The notes: generated from the sequence alone by a model not told the origin. Counted from the stretch's first letter, positions 33,892 through 44,996 are shown. The stretch is 64,000 bases of DNA from Haloactinomyces albus (GCF_031458135.1 NZ_JAVDXW010000001.1:3844001-3908000), one strand, 5' to 3'. Numbers and translations are program-made.

Positions 33892-33927
33892 TGATCCGTG
33901 ATGACAGCTACCGTGTATCACGGATCA
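33892..33927. promoter_or_regulatory. Perfect inverted repeat between CGNR regulator and MBL hydrolase
   Basis: TGATCCGTGAT (33892-33902) and ATCACGGATCA (33917-33927) form a perfect 11-bp inverted repeat with a 14-bp spacer. Arm centres are about 25 bp apart, so the two half-sites lie on nearly the same helix face. It is a strong candidate operator for the divergently encoded CGNR protein. Confidence 0.6.
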
Positions 33928-33954
33928 ATCTTACATATCCGTGAGGAGTTCTTC

Positions 33955-34746
33955 GTGTCTTCTTCCGCTGCAGCAACTGCGCAGTTCCCCGTCCGCGTCT
34001 TCGGGGGGCCGACCGCCCTGTTCGAGTACGGCGGTCTACGTTTTGTGACCGACCCGACCTTCGACGCGCCCGGTGACTATCAGGTACCGAACGGCCCGGT
34101 CCTGACCAAGACCGCGCCGTCGGAGGGCGTCCCGGCTGACCTCGGCCGCGTGGACGTGGTGCTGCTCTCCCACGATGAGCACGCCGACAATCTCGACGAC
34201 TCCGGCCGTGCGCTGTTGGCCGACGTCCCGCTCACGCTGACCACCCCCGACGGCGGGCAGCGCCTCGGAGAGAAGGCGAAAGGTCTGGCGGACTGGGAGG
34301 CCGTCGAGCTGGAGCGTCCCGGAGGTGGCACGGTCACGGTGACCGCCGTCCCGGCCATCCACGGGCCGGCCTCCCGCGAGGAGGTCGAGCCATTCGCCGG
34401 TCAGGTCGTCGGCTTCGTGCTCACCGGCGACGACCTGCCCACCGTTTACGTCAGCGGCGACAATGCCTCGCTGGAACTGGTCCGCGAGATCGCCGAGCGC
34501 TTCGCCCCGGTGGACACCGCCATCATGTTCGCCGGCGCTCCGAGCTTCTCCGTGCTCTTCGACGGCAAGCCAGTCGTGTTCGACAGTGCCCAGGCCGCCG
34601 AAGCCAGTCGGATCGTCGAGGCCCGCCGCGTGGTGCCGGTGCACTACGACAGCTGGGCCCACATCACCGAAGGCCGCCGGCACCTGGAGAACGCCTTCGC
34701 CGAGGCCGGAATGGCCGACCGCCTCGACTGGGGCCGGGACCACTGA
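33955..34746 (+). CDS. MBL-fold metallohydrolase
   Basis: A 263-residue protein of the UlaG/lactonase-like metallo-beta-lactamase fold: LLSHDEHADNLDD (metal-binding HxExHxD variant, SHDEHADN), VTAVPAIHGP, VYVSGDNAS and VVPVHYDSWAH. It probably hydrolyses a lactone or phosphoester; the substrate is unknown. The GTG at 33955 has GAGGAG six bases upstream; an alternative start at 33898 lies inside the inverted repeat and is unlikely. Confidence 0.85.
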   Translation: MSSSAAATAQFPVRVFGGPTALFEYGGLRFVTDPTFDAPGDYQVPNGPVLTKTAPSEGVPADLGRVDVVLLSHDEHADNLDDSGRALLADVPLTLTTPDGGQRLGEKAKGLADWEAVELERPGGGTVTVTAVPAIHGPASREEVEPFAGQVVGFVLTGDDLPTVYVSGDNASLELVREIAERFAPVDTAIMFAGAPSFSVLFDGKPVVFDSAQAAEASRIVEARRVVPVHYDSWAHITEGRRHLENAFAEAGMADRLDWGRDH

Positions 34747-34838
34747 GCCTCGCCTGCTGCGCGAGTTCTGCGACGCTCATTGCCGCGGGGCCTGGTGACA
34801 TGCCAGATCCCGCGACCCCGCCCCCGCAAGGAGCCGAT

Positions 34839-34946
34839 ATGTCCCTTGAGGACAGCAAGAGTCTGGTGCACCGCTTCTACGACGCCCTCGAGAACGGCGA
34901 CTACGCGACGGTGACCGGCATGTTCCACGACGACTTCGTCTTCTGA
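34839..34946 (+). pseudogene. SnoaL/NTF2-like protein, truncated by IS256 insertion
   Basis: ATG 34839, preceded by AAGGAG, encodes MSLEDSKSLVHRFYDALENG and continues as DYATVTGMFHDDFVF, the start of a SnoaL-like fold. It then runs into the IS256 fragment and stops at 34944-34946 after 35 residues. The rest of the gene is absent. Confidence 0.65.
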
Positions 34947-35583
34947 TGTCGCGGTGTCCGGTCACGGTGACTCCGATGGCCACGTAGATCGACTGGTTGC
35001 CGACCTGCCCGTCACGGATCTTGACGTGGATGGCGTCGATGAACACCACGGGATAGATGCGTTCGAGCGGCAGGCTGCACCAGTCGGCCATCTCGCCGAG
35101 GACCTTGTCGGTGATGCGCGAGATCGTGTCCTTGGAGACTGTGGCGCCGTGGACATCGGCGAAGTGCGCGGCGATTTCGCCGGTGGTCAGCCCCTTGGCC
35201 GTCAGGGACAGCACGATCTCGTCGATACCGGTCAGGCGTCGTTGCCGCTTTTTGACGATCTGGGGCTCAAACGTCGAGGCCGTGTCGCGGGGCACCTCGA
35301 TGGCCACCGGGCCGATCTCGGTGAACACGGTCTTGGCCCGGGTGCCGTTGCGCGAGTTCCCGGAGTCACGCCCGGCCGGATCGTGCTTGCCATAGCCCAA
35401 ATGCTCGGTCATCTCGGCATCCAGCGCGGTCTCCAGCACATCCCTGGTCAGCTGGTTGAGCAGCCCGTTCGGACCGGTCAGCTCCACCCCCTCGGCCTGG
35501 GCCTGCTCCAGCAGCCGGCGCGCCAACTCCTGCGTGTTACCCGTCTCGTTGCTCACGGACTCCAGTGTTTCGGTCATGGTCAT
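34944..35583 (-). pseudogene. IS256-family transposase, 3' truncated
   Basis: The minus strand from ATG 35583 gives MTMTETLESV, LLNQLTRDVLETALDAEM, RNGTRAKTVFTEIGPVAIEVPRD, KGLTTGEIAAHF and VVFIDAIHVKIRDG, ending after GVTVTGHRDI. The helix-turn-helix and first catalytic Asp are present, but the second Asp and the Glu are lost. From there the frame reads into flanking DNA. Confidence 0.85.
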
Positions 35584-35794
35584 CCCATCCCGCCAAGCAC
35601 GCTGCTCGGCGTGTCAGACCAAGCCCCGGATCCACCGATCATCAGGCAGTCCCTCTGCTGGAGCGCTTGTCGATGACTTTGGGGAGCGGTAGGGCTTTCG
35701 CCGGGCGTCGCAATGTTGATGAGTTCCAGCAGCCGGCAGTGGGTGGTGTCGAGCTGGCTGCTCGTGTCGGGATTTCCATACCGTGCAGCCGTTG

Positions 35795-36619
35795 TCAGAG
35801 CTCGCTTGAGTGCGCTGCTTTTCGGGCCGTGAATGCGACGCTGCCGGGACCGGGCTGCACGCTTGTGGACTCCACGTGGATTCTGCCGTCGTCGGTGACC
35901 CGGAGTGCGACCGGCCCGGTTCCGGGGAGCCGGCCGAGGTAGCGCCCGGGTGCGGGCACTGCCGTGCCGGGTGCGGAAACGAGTTCCGTCGTACCGCGTC
36001 CGGTGGGGCGTAGCGTGCCGTCGACGTGGTGCGGGCGGCCGAGCACGCGAGTGGCGCCGTGGATGTCGCCGCGACGCAGGCACTCGCGCACGGTGCTCGA
36101 TGAGCAGCGCGTTTCTGCTTGGTGCACCAGGTCGATGCTGTGCGTGGTGAAGCTGTGCCGCTGGCCGAGTTCGCGCAGCGTGTCGACGGTGCCCGCGGCG
36201 CGGTGCCCGAAGGTGAAGTTGGCTCCGACCACGACCGCCTGCGCGCCCACCCCGGTCACGAGCACGTGTTCGACGAACTCGGCGGGGCCGAGCTTGGCGA
36301 ACTCGGTCGTGAACGGCAGCACGCAGATCGCGTCCACCCCGTGTCTGCGGGCCAGTTCGGCGCGGCGCTCGACGGTGCTCAGTTGTGCGGTGTCGCGGGC
36401 CAGCCCGAGCACGCGCGCGGGATGCGGGTCGAAGGTGACCAGGACTGCCGGCAGGCCACGGGCATCACCGGCGCGTACTGCCTGGTCGATGAGCCGGATG
36501 TGGCCGCGGTGCAGGCCGTCGAAGACGCCGAGGGTGGCCACGCACGGACCGAACCCGGCGGGTACTTCACCGGTGCCGTGCCACAACGGTGCTGCGGCCT
36601 CCGCGGTAGGTGTGCTCAT
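35795..36619 (-). CDS. ribF: RibF-like FAD synthetase with degenerate riboflavin kinase half
   Basis: The 274-residue protein has an intact nucleotidyltransferase half: TLGVFDGLHRGHIRLI (GxFDGxHxGH), LVTFDPHP, GANFTFGHRAAG and SSSTVRECL (ISSTxxR variant). The C-terminal half is short and lacks the PTAN and G-x-x-G loops of riboflavin kinase. It should therefore adenylylate FMN to FAD but probably not phosphorylate riboflavin. It follows hpaB on the same strand, so it may boost flavin supply to the HpaB/HpaC monooxygenase rather than serve as the housekeeping enzyme. Confidence 0.8.
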   Translation of the reverse strand: MSTPTAEAAAPLWHGTGEVPAGFGPCVATLGVFDGLHRGHIRLIDQAVRAGDARGLPAVLVTFDPHPARVLGLARDTAQLSTVERRAELARRHGVDAICVLPFTTEFAKLGPAEFVEHVLVTGVGAQAVVVGANFTFGHRAAGTVDTLRELGQRHSFTTHSIDLVHQAETRCSSSTVRECLRRGDIHGATRVLGRPHHVDGTLRPTGRGTTELVSAPGTAVPAPGRYLGRLPGTGPVALRVTDDGRIHVESTSVQPGPGSVAFTARKAAHSSEL

Positions 36620-36741
36620 GACTGCACCGTCGGCTGCTCGGGTGTTTGCTGGTCGGGAGCGTGCGGGATGGAGGCATCCGTGCGGGCGTGCAACGACATG
36701 CTGGGATCAGCTCCTGGTGACGGCGCGGATGGATTGAGGCG

Positions 36742-36773
36742 GGCGGGCCTGGCCGGTACCGGCCAGGCCCGCC
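36742..36773 (-). terminator. Perfect 32-bp palindrome between hpaB and ribF
   Basis: GGCGGGCCTGGCCGGT is followed directly by its reverse complement. It lies nine bases after the hpaB stop and 122 bases before ribF. It could be a terminator or a transcript-processing/attenuation stem that lowers ribF expression. Confidence 0.6.
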
Positions 36774-36781
36774 GTGGGAGT

Positions 36782-38356
36782 TCAGCGCTTGCCGTGGATG
36801 GTGACGTCGTCGGGATTGATGAGGTCCGGTGCGGTCCAGCCGTCGAGGTCGTACTCGGCCATGCACTGCTCGGCGAAGCCCTTCATCTCGTCGGCTTTGC
36901 CCGAGTTCTGGTGCGCGAACAGCATCTCGGCGCGCACGCCCTCGTGGTTGCCGGAGTAGTTGACCTCGTAGAGCTCGTGGCGGCTGCCGAACTCGCTGCC
37001 GATCGAGTCCCAGATCAGCTTCATCAGTTTGACCCGCTCGACCGCGTCGTACCCGTTCGAGCCGCGCACGTACTGGTCCAGGTAGGGGCGGATCTCGGGC
37101 TGTTTGAAGTCCCGCGCGTGCGAGTTGAGGTAGATCAGCGAACTGCCGAGGTCCTTCTGGATGATCTCCTTGATGCGCGGGTATCCCTGGGTCATGAACC
37201 ACCGGTAGGCCATGCCGTAGTCCACGTTCGGCAGGACCGTGCCGGCCTTCCACGTCTCCGGGGTCTTGGCCATCGCGTCGGTCAGGCCCCAGAACATGTT
37301 GCGCCAGCCGAGGACCTCGCCGATGCGGGTCTGGATGCCGCGGAAGTCCTTGGTGCCGGTGACCTCGACACCCTTCATGAGCAGACCCGCGATGAAGTCG
37401 AGCTTGACGGCCAGCCGGGTGACGCCCTGGAAGGTGAACCGGGGCAGGAAGCCGGAGTTGGGCATGAACGTGCTGGCCTTCTCGGTGTCGCCGTAGATGA
37501 ACACGTTCTCCCACGGGATCTTGACCCGGTCCAGGATGAAGATCGTGTCGTTTTCGTCCATGCGTGAGGACAGCGGGTTGTCGAACGGGCTGCCCATCAC
37601 TTCCGACTGCATGGAGTACGAGTGCCGGCAGATGAGCTTCATGCCGGGTGCGTTCATCGGCACGGTGCACACCAGCGCGAACTCGCGCTCCTTGATCGGC
37701 AGGGCGTAGTGGCCGAGGAAGTTGTAGTGCGTCAGCGCCGAGCCGGTGGCCACGACCTTCGCCCCGGAGACGATCAGCCCGTCGTCGCGTTCCTCGTCGA
37801 CGTGCATGAACACGTCCTTGACCTCTTCGGGATCGCGGTGCCGGTCCACCGGCGGGTTGATGATCGCGTGGTTCCAGTACAGCACCTTCTCCTGCGATTC
37901 GGTGTACCAGCGCCGGGCGTTGTCGGAGAACGGCTCGTAGAAGTCGGCGTTGGCCCCGAGCGTGCCGAGGAAGCTGGCCTTGTAGTCGGGGCTGCGGCCC
38001 ATCCACCCGTAGGACATCCGCGCCCACTCGGCGATCGCGTCGCGGTCGGCGACCATGTCCTCCGCGCTGTGCGGCGCGCGGAAGAACGGGTGCGTGAACC
38101 CTCCGTTGCCGGTGTCGGTGGGGGTGGTCAGCACGTCCTGCTTGTCCGGGTCGTGCAGCGCGTCGTAGAGCCGTGCGGTCATCCGCACCGGGTTGCGGAA
38201 CGCCGGGTGGGTGGTGACGTCGTCGACGCGTTCGCCGTACAACCACAGTTCCCGGCCGTCTCGCAGGCTCTCGATGTACTCGTCGCCGGTCATCGGCCGC
38301 TGCTGGGCGTTCGGGGCAGGGTCGGGGTTGCCGACGCGTTCGTCCTGCTGGGTCAT
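36782..38356 (-). CDS. hpaB: 4-hydroxyphenylacetate 3-monooxygenase, oxygenase component
   Basis: The 524-residue protein matches HpaB in length and throughout: [72 protein letters not shown], and [12 protein letters not shown] near the C-terminus. HpaB uses reduced FAD and O2 to ortho-hydroxylate 4-hydroxyphenylacetate to 3,4-dihydroxyphenylacetate. ATG 38356 follows AAGGAG by seven bases. It lies between hpaC and the ribF-like gene; ring-cleavage genes are not in the window. Confidence 0.92.
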   Translation of the reverse strand: MTQQDERVGNPDPAPNAQQRPMTGDEYIESLRDGRELWLYGERVDDVTTHPAFRNPVRMTARLYDALHDPDKQDVLTTPTDTGNGGFTHPFFRAPHSAEDMVADRDAIAEWARMSYGWMGRSPDYKASFLGTLGANADFYEPFSDNARRWYTESQEKVLYWNHAIINPPVDRHRDPEEVKDVFMHVDEERDDGLIVSGAKVVATGSALTHYNFLGHYALPIKEREFALVCTVPMNAPGMKLICRHSYSMQSEVMGSPFDNPLSSRMDENDTIFILDRVKIPWENVFIYGDTEKASTFMPNSGFLPRFTFQGVTRLAVKLDFIAGLLMKGVEVTGTKDFRGIQTRIGEVLGWRNMFWGLTDAMAKTPETWKAGTVLPNVDYGMAYRWFMTQGYPRIKEIIQKDLGSSLIYLNSHARDFKQPEIRPYLDQYVRGSNGYDAVERVKLMKLIWDSIGSEFGSRHELYEVNYSGNHEGVRAEMLFAHQNSGKADEMKGFAEQCMAEYDLDGWTAPDLINPDDVTIHGKR

Positions 38357-38436
38357 CGCGTGCTCCTTTGCTGCGAATTCCGTCTTTCGAGGTTTTCGGT
38401 CGGAGGGGAGTGCACGTCTCGGGCGGACGTGGCGGG

Positions 38437-38970
38437 TCAGGCCAACACGAAACGGGTTTGGCCCGTGGGGCAGTCGAGCGATTCCAACCACGGCGCGGCG
38501 TGGAACGCTTTGCCCAGGTGCCGGAACGCACCGAGGTAGAACACGAGCGGATCGCCCTCGGCGAGGGCGAAGGAGTCCACTTCGCCGAGGTGGATCACGT
38601 GGTCCCCGCCGTCGTAGGAGCGCCACGGCCGGCACGAGATGCGTGCCAGCGATCCGCGCAGGTACGGCGCTGAATCAGCGGGGCGCACCCATTCGATCGG
38701 CTCGTCGGTGGGCTTGCCCGCGAAGTGCAGCGCCACTGCGTCCTGCTGTTCACCGAGCACGTTCACCGCGAACGGCCGGTTCTCCAGGTGTTCGCACGCC
38801 TTGCTGCGGCGGTCGAGCGAGACCAGCACCAGCGGTGGGTCCAAGGAGACCGCGCTGAACGCGTTGACCGTCGCACCGTGCGGGTGTCCGTCGACCTCGC
38901 AGCTGACGACGGTGATTCCGCTGGCGAAGTGGCCGAGGCAGTTCCTGAGTTCTCGCGGATCCAGGTGCAT
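38437..38970 (-). CDS. hpaC: Flavin reductase (HpaC-like)
   Basis: A 177-residue flavin reductase-like FMN-binding protein: [39 protein letters not shown] and [12 protein letters not shown], standard motifs of the two-component monooxygenase reductases. It supplies reduced flavin to HpaB. ATG 38970 follows GGAG by five to six bases; an upstream extension to 39063 is not convincing. Separated from hpaB by 80 bp. Confidence 0.9.
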   Translation of the reverse strand: MHLDPRELRNCLGHFASGITVVSCEVDGHPHGATVNAFSAVSLDPPLVLVSLDRRSKACEHLENRPFAVNVLGEQQDAVALHFAGKPTDEPIEWVRPADSAPYLRGSLARISCRPWRSYDGGDHVIHLGEVDSFALAEGDPLVFYLGAFRHLGKAFHAAPWLESLDCPTGQTRFVLA

Positions 38971-39124
38971 GACGTCTCCAGTCACGGGCGGGGACCGAAG
39001 GACCCGGCCGCGCGGCGGGCGGGTTCCTCCACCGGTCTGTGGGTGTCCGGAAGACTGGCCCACCTCGCCACGCGGTGAAAGACGTCACGCCGACGATGTC
39101 CGCTGAGTGCTAAAACACGGCGGC

Positions 39125-40126
39125 TCAGTGCGAAGCGGCGCGCAACTGCTGCCGCGCTCGGCGCGGCGTCATGTCGAAGCGGTTCCGGAAGGCCCGGCTG
39201 AAGTAGTTGTGCGAGGAGAAACCCAGTCGCGGGGCGAGCTCGCCGAGGGCGAGGTCGTCGCCCTCGGGTGAGGTGAGCAGTTCCCACGCCCGGTCGAGGC
39301 GGCGGTTGCGGATGTGCTCGCGCAGCGTCAGGCCCGCTTCGGCGAACGCCCGGGCCAGATGCCGCGGGCTGATGCCGACGGCGGCTGCGACCTCGTGGGC
39401 GGACAGGTCCGGATCGGCCAGGTGCCGTTCGACGTAGTCCTTCGCAGCCGTCACGTAGCAGGGACCCTTGCCGGCTTGCCGGTGCACGACCAGCGAGCTG
39501 ATGAGGTCGAGCAGGCAGCGTTCGGTGCCAGGGTCGACGGGGGTGGGCGGGGCGCTGCCGTCCGCGTGCGGCGCCACGGTGCTGCGGACCAGCTTGGCCA
39601 GCGCGTGCGCGGTGGCCTGCGAACCGGATCCGAACGGGAAGACCACCGGCTCCCGCAGCGATTCCGCGCCGGTGAGCTCGCGGTAGACCACACGAGGGAT
39701 CGTCAGAACCAGCTCTTCGAGCCCGTGCGCGAACCCGCGGGTGAACGGCAGGTCCGTGTCGTACATGATGGCTTGGCCGGGCTTGAGGGATTCGTTGCCG
39801 CCGCGGTGGAAGAAGAACGCATCACCCCGGGTGGCGAAGTAGATCGCGACCGCGTCCTTGGGGTTGTCGCTGATGAACGATTCCGAACGCTCCACGATCT
39901 GCGGGGAACCGTTCACCTGCGCGAGACCGAGATTCGGCAGGTGGACGTTGATCTCACGGGCTTGCAGCGGTGACTCGTCGATCGTGTGAATGTCGAGCGG
40001 GATGAGAGCTCGAGCGTTGTGATGCTCCCACATGTGCACCCGGCTCACCGGTGCGATCCCCCGCGTGGTGAAGTGCAACGTCCGGGGATGTATCAACTGC
40101 TCCTCGTGCGGCTCGGACATGGGCAT
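39125..40126 (-). CDS. AraC-family regulator
   Basis: The 333-residue protein has an N-terminal ligand-binding domain and a C-terminal double helix-turn-helix: VAAAVGISPRHLARAF, LTLREHIRNRRLDRA and LGFSSHNYFSRAFRNRFDMTPRRAR. Upstream in the same direction as hpaC-hpaB, it is probably the activator of that operon, responding to 4-hydroxyphenylacetate or a similar aromatic. The start is at 40126 or 40120. Confidence 0.85.
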   Translation of the reverse strand: MPMSEPHEEQLIHPRTLHFTTRGIAPVSRVHMWEHHNARALIPLDIHTIDESPLQAREINVHLPNLGLAQVNGSPQIVERSESFISDNPKDAVAIYFATRGDAFFFHRGGNESLKPGQAIMYDTDLPFTRGFAHGLEELVLTIPRVVYRELTGAESLREPVVFPFGSGSQATAHALAKLVRSTVAPHADGSAPPTPVDPGTERCLLDLISSLVVHRQAGKGPCYVTAAKDYVERHLADPDLSAHEVAAAVGISPRHLARAFAEAGLTLREHIRNRRLDRAWELLTSPEGDDLALGELAPRLGFSSHNYFSRAFRNRFDMTPRRARQQLRAASH

Positions 40127-40359
40127 CGCCCCCACTCACGGACGGTCGACCGATATGCTGTGCGTCTGAAAAACCCAGGAAAGCGGCGTACAATCTTGGC
40201 TCGGCACTATGCGGGCCCGCCCGCGACGCGTCAATACCGCCACCCGAGGAGGCCAGGAGGCCTCCGCCGCCAGAGGTGCGAGCGAGGAGCAGCCCGAACG
40301 GACAGTCAAATCGGGGCTGGGCATGGTGAGGGACGCGCTTCGGCTGACGGAGGGACACC

Positions 40360-40465
40360 CCGCACGAGTGCGCACCTTCTCCGCACGGTGGGCTTGAGTC
40401 ATCGACAGCGCCGCGACCTCGTATGTGATCTCGAGCGCAGCATTGAGCGTGGTGGTAAGGATCAT
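40360..40465 (-). pseudogene. PfkB-family (1-phosphofructokinase/LacC-like) kinase fragment
   Basis: MILTTTLNAALEITYEVAAL followed by AHRAEKVRTRAG is the N-terminus of LacC/FruK-type kinases. After about 34 codons similarity ends and the frame is junk. Its ATG (40465) overlaps the nagA stop by four bases, so it was once the gene downstream of nagA in the operon, now truncated. Confidence 0.7.
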
Positions 40466-41607
40466 CGAGGTGGCCTTCCTAGCCATTGTCCGGACGACAT
40501 GACCGCGACCACCTGGTGCGCCTGGTCCAGGGCCACCAAGTCGGCACGCCGACCGACGCGGATGCTTCCCGCCTGGTCCTCGAGACCGAGCGTGCGAGCC
40601 GGCGTGCGACTGGCAGCGGTGAGCACGCTGTGCCGGTCGCCACCTGCGGTGAGGCTGTGGCGCACGGCATCCGACAACGTGATGGCGCTTCCCGCCAGCG
40701 GCCCACCTCCGGTAAGCCGGGCCTCACCGTCGTGAACGGTTACCTCCAATCCGTCCACGTCGTACCTGCCCGTGTCGAGACCGGCTGCGGCGATCGCGTC
40801 ACTGACCAGCGCCAGTCTGCCTGAGGGCAGGCGCGAGAACAGGCCCGTCACGATCGAGTCGTGCAGATGCTTGCGATCGTGGATGATCTCGATGGTGCCC
40901 CCGGGATCCTCCAGCAGCGCAACTGCGGGGCCCGGCTCGCGGTGGTGAATCGGTCGCATCCCGTTGAACAGATGCGTGGCAACGCGAGCCCCCGCACCGA
41001 TTGCACGACGAGCCGTGTCGTACGAGGCGTTCGTGTGGCCGATGGCCGGGAGGACGCCGGCATCCGAAATTCTGCGGACCGCCGCGATTCCGCCCGGCAA
41101 CTCCGGGGCGAGCGTGATCATGGCAAGGGTGCCTTCGCCGGCGCTGAGCAGCGCGTCGACCGCTGCCGGAGACGGTGCCCGGAGTAGGTCGGGAGAATGC
41201 GCTCCACAATGTGCCGCTGCGAGGAACGGCCCTTCCACGTGGACACCGGCGACGATCCCGTCGGCCACGAGTTCGCGCAATGCTGCCAGCGAGTGCACCA
41301 GGTCGGCGAGTGGGCGCGTCATCAAGCTGGCGACCATGGTGGTCGTACCGCGCCGGCGATGGAAGTCCGCCACCGCGGCCACGTCTCCGGGATCGGCGTC
41401 CTGGAAGGAGGAACCACCGCCGCCGTGCACGTGTATGTCGACAAAGCCCGGAGCGAGAGTGTGCCCGCCGAGGCGCACCATGGCTGCCGAGGTCGGCGGC
41501 GCACCTTCACCGATCTCGGCGATGATGTTTCCATCGCCCCGCAACCAGCCGTCCTCGAGCACGCGGTCGGGCAGCACGATGTCGGTATTGGCGATGACGG
41601 TGCTCAT
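40462..41607 (-). CDS. nagA: N-acetylglucosamine-6-phosphate deacetylase
   Basis: A 381-residue amidohydrolase: LAPGFVDIHVHGGGGSSF (metal-binding HxH), GVHVEGPFL (Glu), IGHTNASYD, ATHLFNGMRP, LVSDAIAAAG (catalytic Asp) and SIRVGRRADLV. It deacetylates GlcNAc-6-P, the product expected after NanE and NanK act on sialic acid-derived ManNAc. Starts at ATG 41607. It is separated by 168 bp from the ABC ATPase upstream. Confidence 0.92.
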   Translation of the reverse strand: MSTVIANTDIVLPDRVLEDGWLRGDGNIIAEIGEGAPPTSAAMVRLGGHTLAPGFVDIHVHGGGGSSFQDADPGDVAAVADFHRRRGTTTMVASLMTRPLADLVHSLAALRELVADGIVAGVHVEGPFLAAAHCGAHSPDLLRAPSPAAVDALLSAGEGTLAMITLAPELPGGIAAVRRISDAGVLPAIGHTNASYDTARRAIGAGARVATHLFNGMRPIHHREPGPAVALLEDPGGTIEIIHDRKHLHDSIVTGLFSRLPSGRLALVSDAIAAAGLDTGRYDVDGLEVTVHDGEARLTGGGPLAGSAITLSDAVRHSLTAGGDRHSVLTAASRTPARTLGLEDQAGSIRVGRRADLVALDQAHQVVAVMSSGQWLGRPPR

Positions 41608-41775
41608 GAGTCGAGACCCTCCGTCTCGGGCAACGGGGTCTGCCGCGTCGGCAGAGCGGTCCCGAGACAGCCCGACCATGTGTCGAACTTCGCCGGGACG
41701 GTCTTCGGAGTCTTCAGCGCGGTGAGTTGCCCGGTCGCCGACCGCAGGCCCCCGCACGCGGCCAGCGCCCCACGT

Positions 41776-42858
<1,083 letters not shown>

Positions 42859-42903
42859 ACTGATCCCCTTCACCTGTCCGACGTTTGCCCGATGCCGTGG
42901 TGC

Positions 42904-42931
42904 CAGGGCAGCGACCACTGTCGCTGCCCTG
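42904..42931 (-). terminator. Terminator of the sialidase gene
   Basis: CAGGGCAGCGAC (42904-42915) pairs perfectly with GTCGCTGCCCTG (42920-42931) around a 4-base loop, 43 bases beyond the sialidase stop. Confidence 0.75.
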
Positions 42932-42974
42932 ACTTGAGCCGGCGAGGAAAACCTGGCACCGGCGTCTGCCTGCT

Positions 42975-44996
42975 CTAGTTCGTGCCGTAGATCCTGATCC
43001 GGTCGATGTGGCCGCCGAAGTGCCACTGCGGGCCCGCGTTGTCGACGTTGCGTCCGGCCCAGAGACCGTCGAGGCCGCCGACATGGCCGAAGAAGGCCTG
43101 GTCGCTACTCGACGCCACCCGTGTGCCGTTGACGTAGATCCGGGTTCCGCCCGCGTCCGACACCAGCGCCACCGTGTGTTCCCCGCCGTCGGCGACGGAC
43201 TCGGTGGCGGAGACCCGGGCTGCGTAGCTACCGTCCTGCCGGGACTCGTAGTAGGGAACGCCGCTGTTGAGCGCCAGCGTCACGTTGGTCGACGGTTCGT
43301 CGGTGTCGGAGGAGGACAGCAGGGCGCCGGCGACCTGGATGTCGCTCGTGCGCAGGTCGACCGCGAGCACGCCCTGCTCGAGTTGACGCACCGAGTCGAG
43401 CCGCCCGGTCAGGTCGGTGTAGTCGTCAACGCCGTCATAGCCCCTGTCCGGCTGCGCAGCCAGGACGGGATCGGCGCCGAGGACGAGCACCGTGGGGGTG
43501 GCCGTCTTGCGCGTCGCGCCTGCCTTGATCTGGACTGCCAGCTCGTACTCGCCGGCTCGCGTGGACTCGCTTGGGGTGACCGTGAACGACAGCGTGGTGC
43601 TCGCGCCGGCCTCGAGTGGCGGCACATCCTGCTGAGGCTGCTGGACGCTCCAACTCCTGGGGACGTCGAGCGTCAGCGAGCCGGGGACGCTCGTGCGGTG
43701 CCCGTGGTTGGTCACTGACACCTCGACCGTGCCCTGCTGACCGGCGGTGAGATCGCCGGCATCGGTGATCTTCGTGCCGAGTTCGGGATGGCTGGGGGAG
43801 GCGGGGCAGTCGGCACCGAGCCATGCGGCGTTGAAACGGGCGAACGTGATGTGCTCGTAGTTGCCGCGCTCGTAGAGCAGCCCGAAGGTGCCATCGCCGA
43901 GTTCGACCATGGTGGAGTATGCCGACGCGCCGGGCTCGACGGTCCGGGCGATCGGCCACGTCTTACCGTCGTTGCAGCTCATCTTGATGGTGAGGTTACG
44001 GCGGGCATGGGGGTCGGCGGTGTTGGAGAACAGCAGCCGATGTGCCTGCGGCCGGCTGGGGTTGGCATCCTCGTCGTAGCGGATGATCGCCGCGTTGTTG
44101 GTCGGGTCGACCAGCTCGCGGTCGGGTTTGGGCTCGCTGTAGGTGACGCCGCCGTCGCGGGAGTAGGCGACGAGCCGGTACGGGCCGCTGGAGGTGCGGC
44201 TGTTGAGCATGATCCGGCCGTCGGCGAGCTCGACGGTCTTGTTCTCGTCCATCAGCGGACCGACCGGCCGACCCATCTGCCAGGTCCGACCGTGGTCGTC
44301 CGAGTAGGCGCTGACGGCCCAGATGCTGCCGTCGACCTTCTGGAAGGTGTACTGCTGGATCAGCCGACCGGCGTGCGGTCCGGTCTTGAGCTGGATGCCG
44401 GTGCCGGAGGAGGCGAAGATGCCCTTCCAGCCCGGGTCCTTCAGGGTTTCGGTGAGACGGCGCTCGGTCCAGGTCCTGCCGCCGTCGTCGGAGTAGGCGT
44501 GGTCGAGGTGGATCAGGTTCGGATTGTCGTTGTCGTTTCCGGTGCCGGACTGCCGGAAGCCGTTTCCGCTGGCGTAGAACAGGTGGATCCGACCTGTCTG
44601 GTCGTCGACGATGATGCTGGGGTCGCCGGAGCCGACCTCGGTGTCCGCGCCGGAGACGACGACCGGATCGGTCCAGGTGCGGCCGTTGTCGTAGCTGCGC
44701 TCGACGAGGACGTCGATGTCGCCGGGAAGGTCCGACGCGTCGTCGTTGCGGCGGTCGTAGGCTGCGATCAACGTGCCGTCGGGTAGCTTTTCCAGCGCCG
44801 GAATCCGGTAGGTGTGCGCGCCGATACCGGAGTTCGCGATGTCGACGGACTCGAACAGCGGCTCGTCTCCGGACGGCTTGGGAGCGGGCGGTCGTGCTGT
44901 CGAATCGGTGCCGGTCGCACTTGTGGACGGGATGGCGGTCAGAGCGCTCCCTGCTGCGACCACGGCCGCGAGCAGTAAGCGGTGGACGAACTTCAC
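42975..44996 (-). CDS. Secreted sialidase (GH33) with C-terminal accessory domains
   Basis: The 673-residue protein begins with a signal peptide (VKFVHRLLLAAVVAAGSAL...). It then has YRIPAL (the arginine-triad entry) and five Asp-box copies: SYDNGRTW, SDDGGRTW, SDDHGRTW, SRDGGVTY and SCNDGKTW. The beta-propeller spans about residues 50-400. A CARDB/FN3-like domain (400-510) and a LamG-like domain (about 520-673) follow. It releases sialic acid from host or polymer glycans outside the cell, feeding the importer and Nan enzymes. GTG 44996 follows GGAGG by four bases. Confidence 0.93.
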   Translation of the reverse strand: MKFVHRLLLAAVVAAGSALTAIPSTSATGTDSTARPPAPKPSGDEPLFESVDIANSGIGAHTYRIPALEKLPDGTLIAAYDRRNDDASDLPGDIDVLVERSYDNGRTWTDPVVVSGADTEVGSGDPSIIVDDQTGRIHLFYASGNGFRQSGTGNDNDNPNLIHLDHAYSDDGGRTWTERRLTETLKDPGWKGIFASSGTGIQLKTGPHAGRLIQQYTFQKVDGSIWAVSAYSDDHGRTWQMGRPVGPLMDENKTVELADGRIMLNSRTSSGPYRLVAYSRDGGVTYSEPKPDRELVDPTNNAAIIRYDEDANPSRPQAHRLLFSNTADPHARRNLTIKMSCNDGKTWPIARTVEPGASAYSTMVELGDGTFGLLYERGNYEHITFARFNAAWLGADCPASPSHPELGTKITDAGDLTAGQQGTVEVSVTNHGHRTSVPGSLTLDVPRSWSVQQPQQDVPPLEAGASTTLSFTVTPSESTRAGEYELAVQIKAGATRKTATPTVLVLGADPVLAAQPDRGYDGVDDYTDLTGRLDSVRQLEQGVLAVDLRTSDIQVAGALLSSSDTDEPSTNVTLALNSGVPYYESRQDGSYAARVSATESVADGGEHTVALVSDAGGTRIYVNGTRVASSSDQAFFGHVGGLDGLWAGRNVDNAGPQWHFGGHIDRIRIYGTN

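Noticed and set aside
36119-37567. Plus-strand open frame of 482 codons
   Set aside because: Antisense to ribF and hpaB; no recognised domain.
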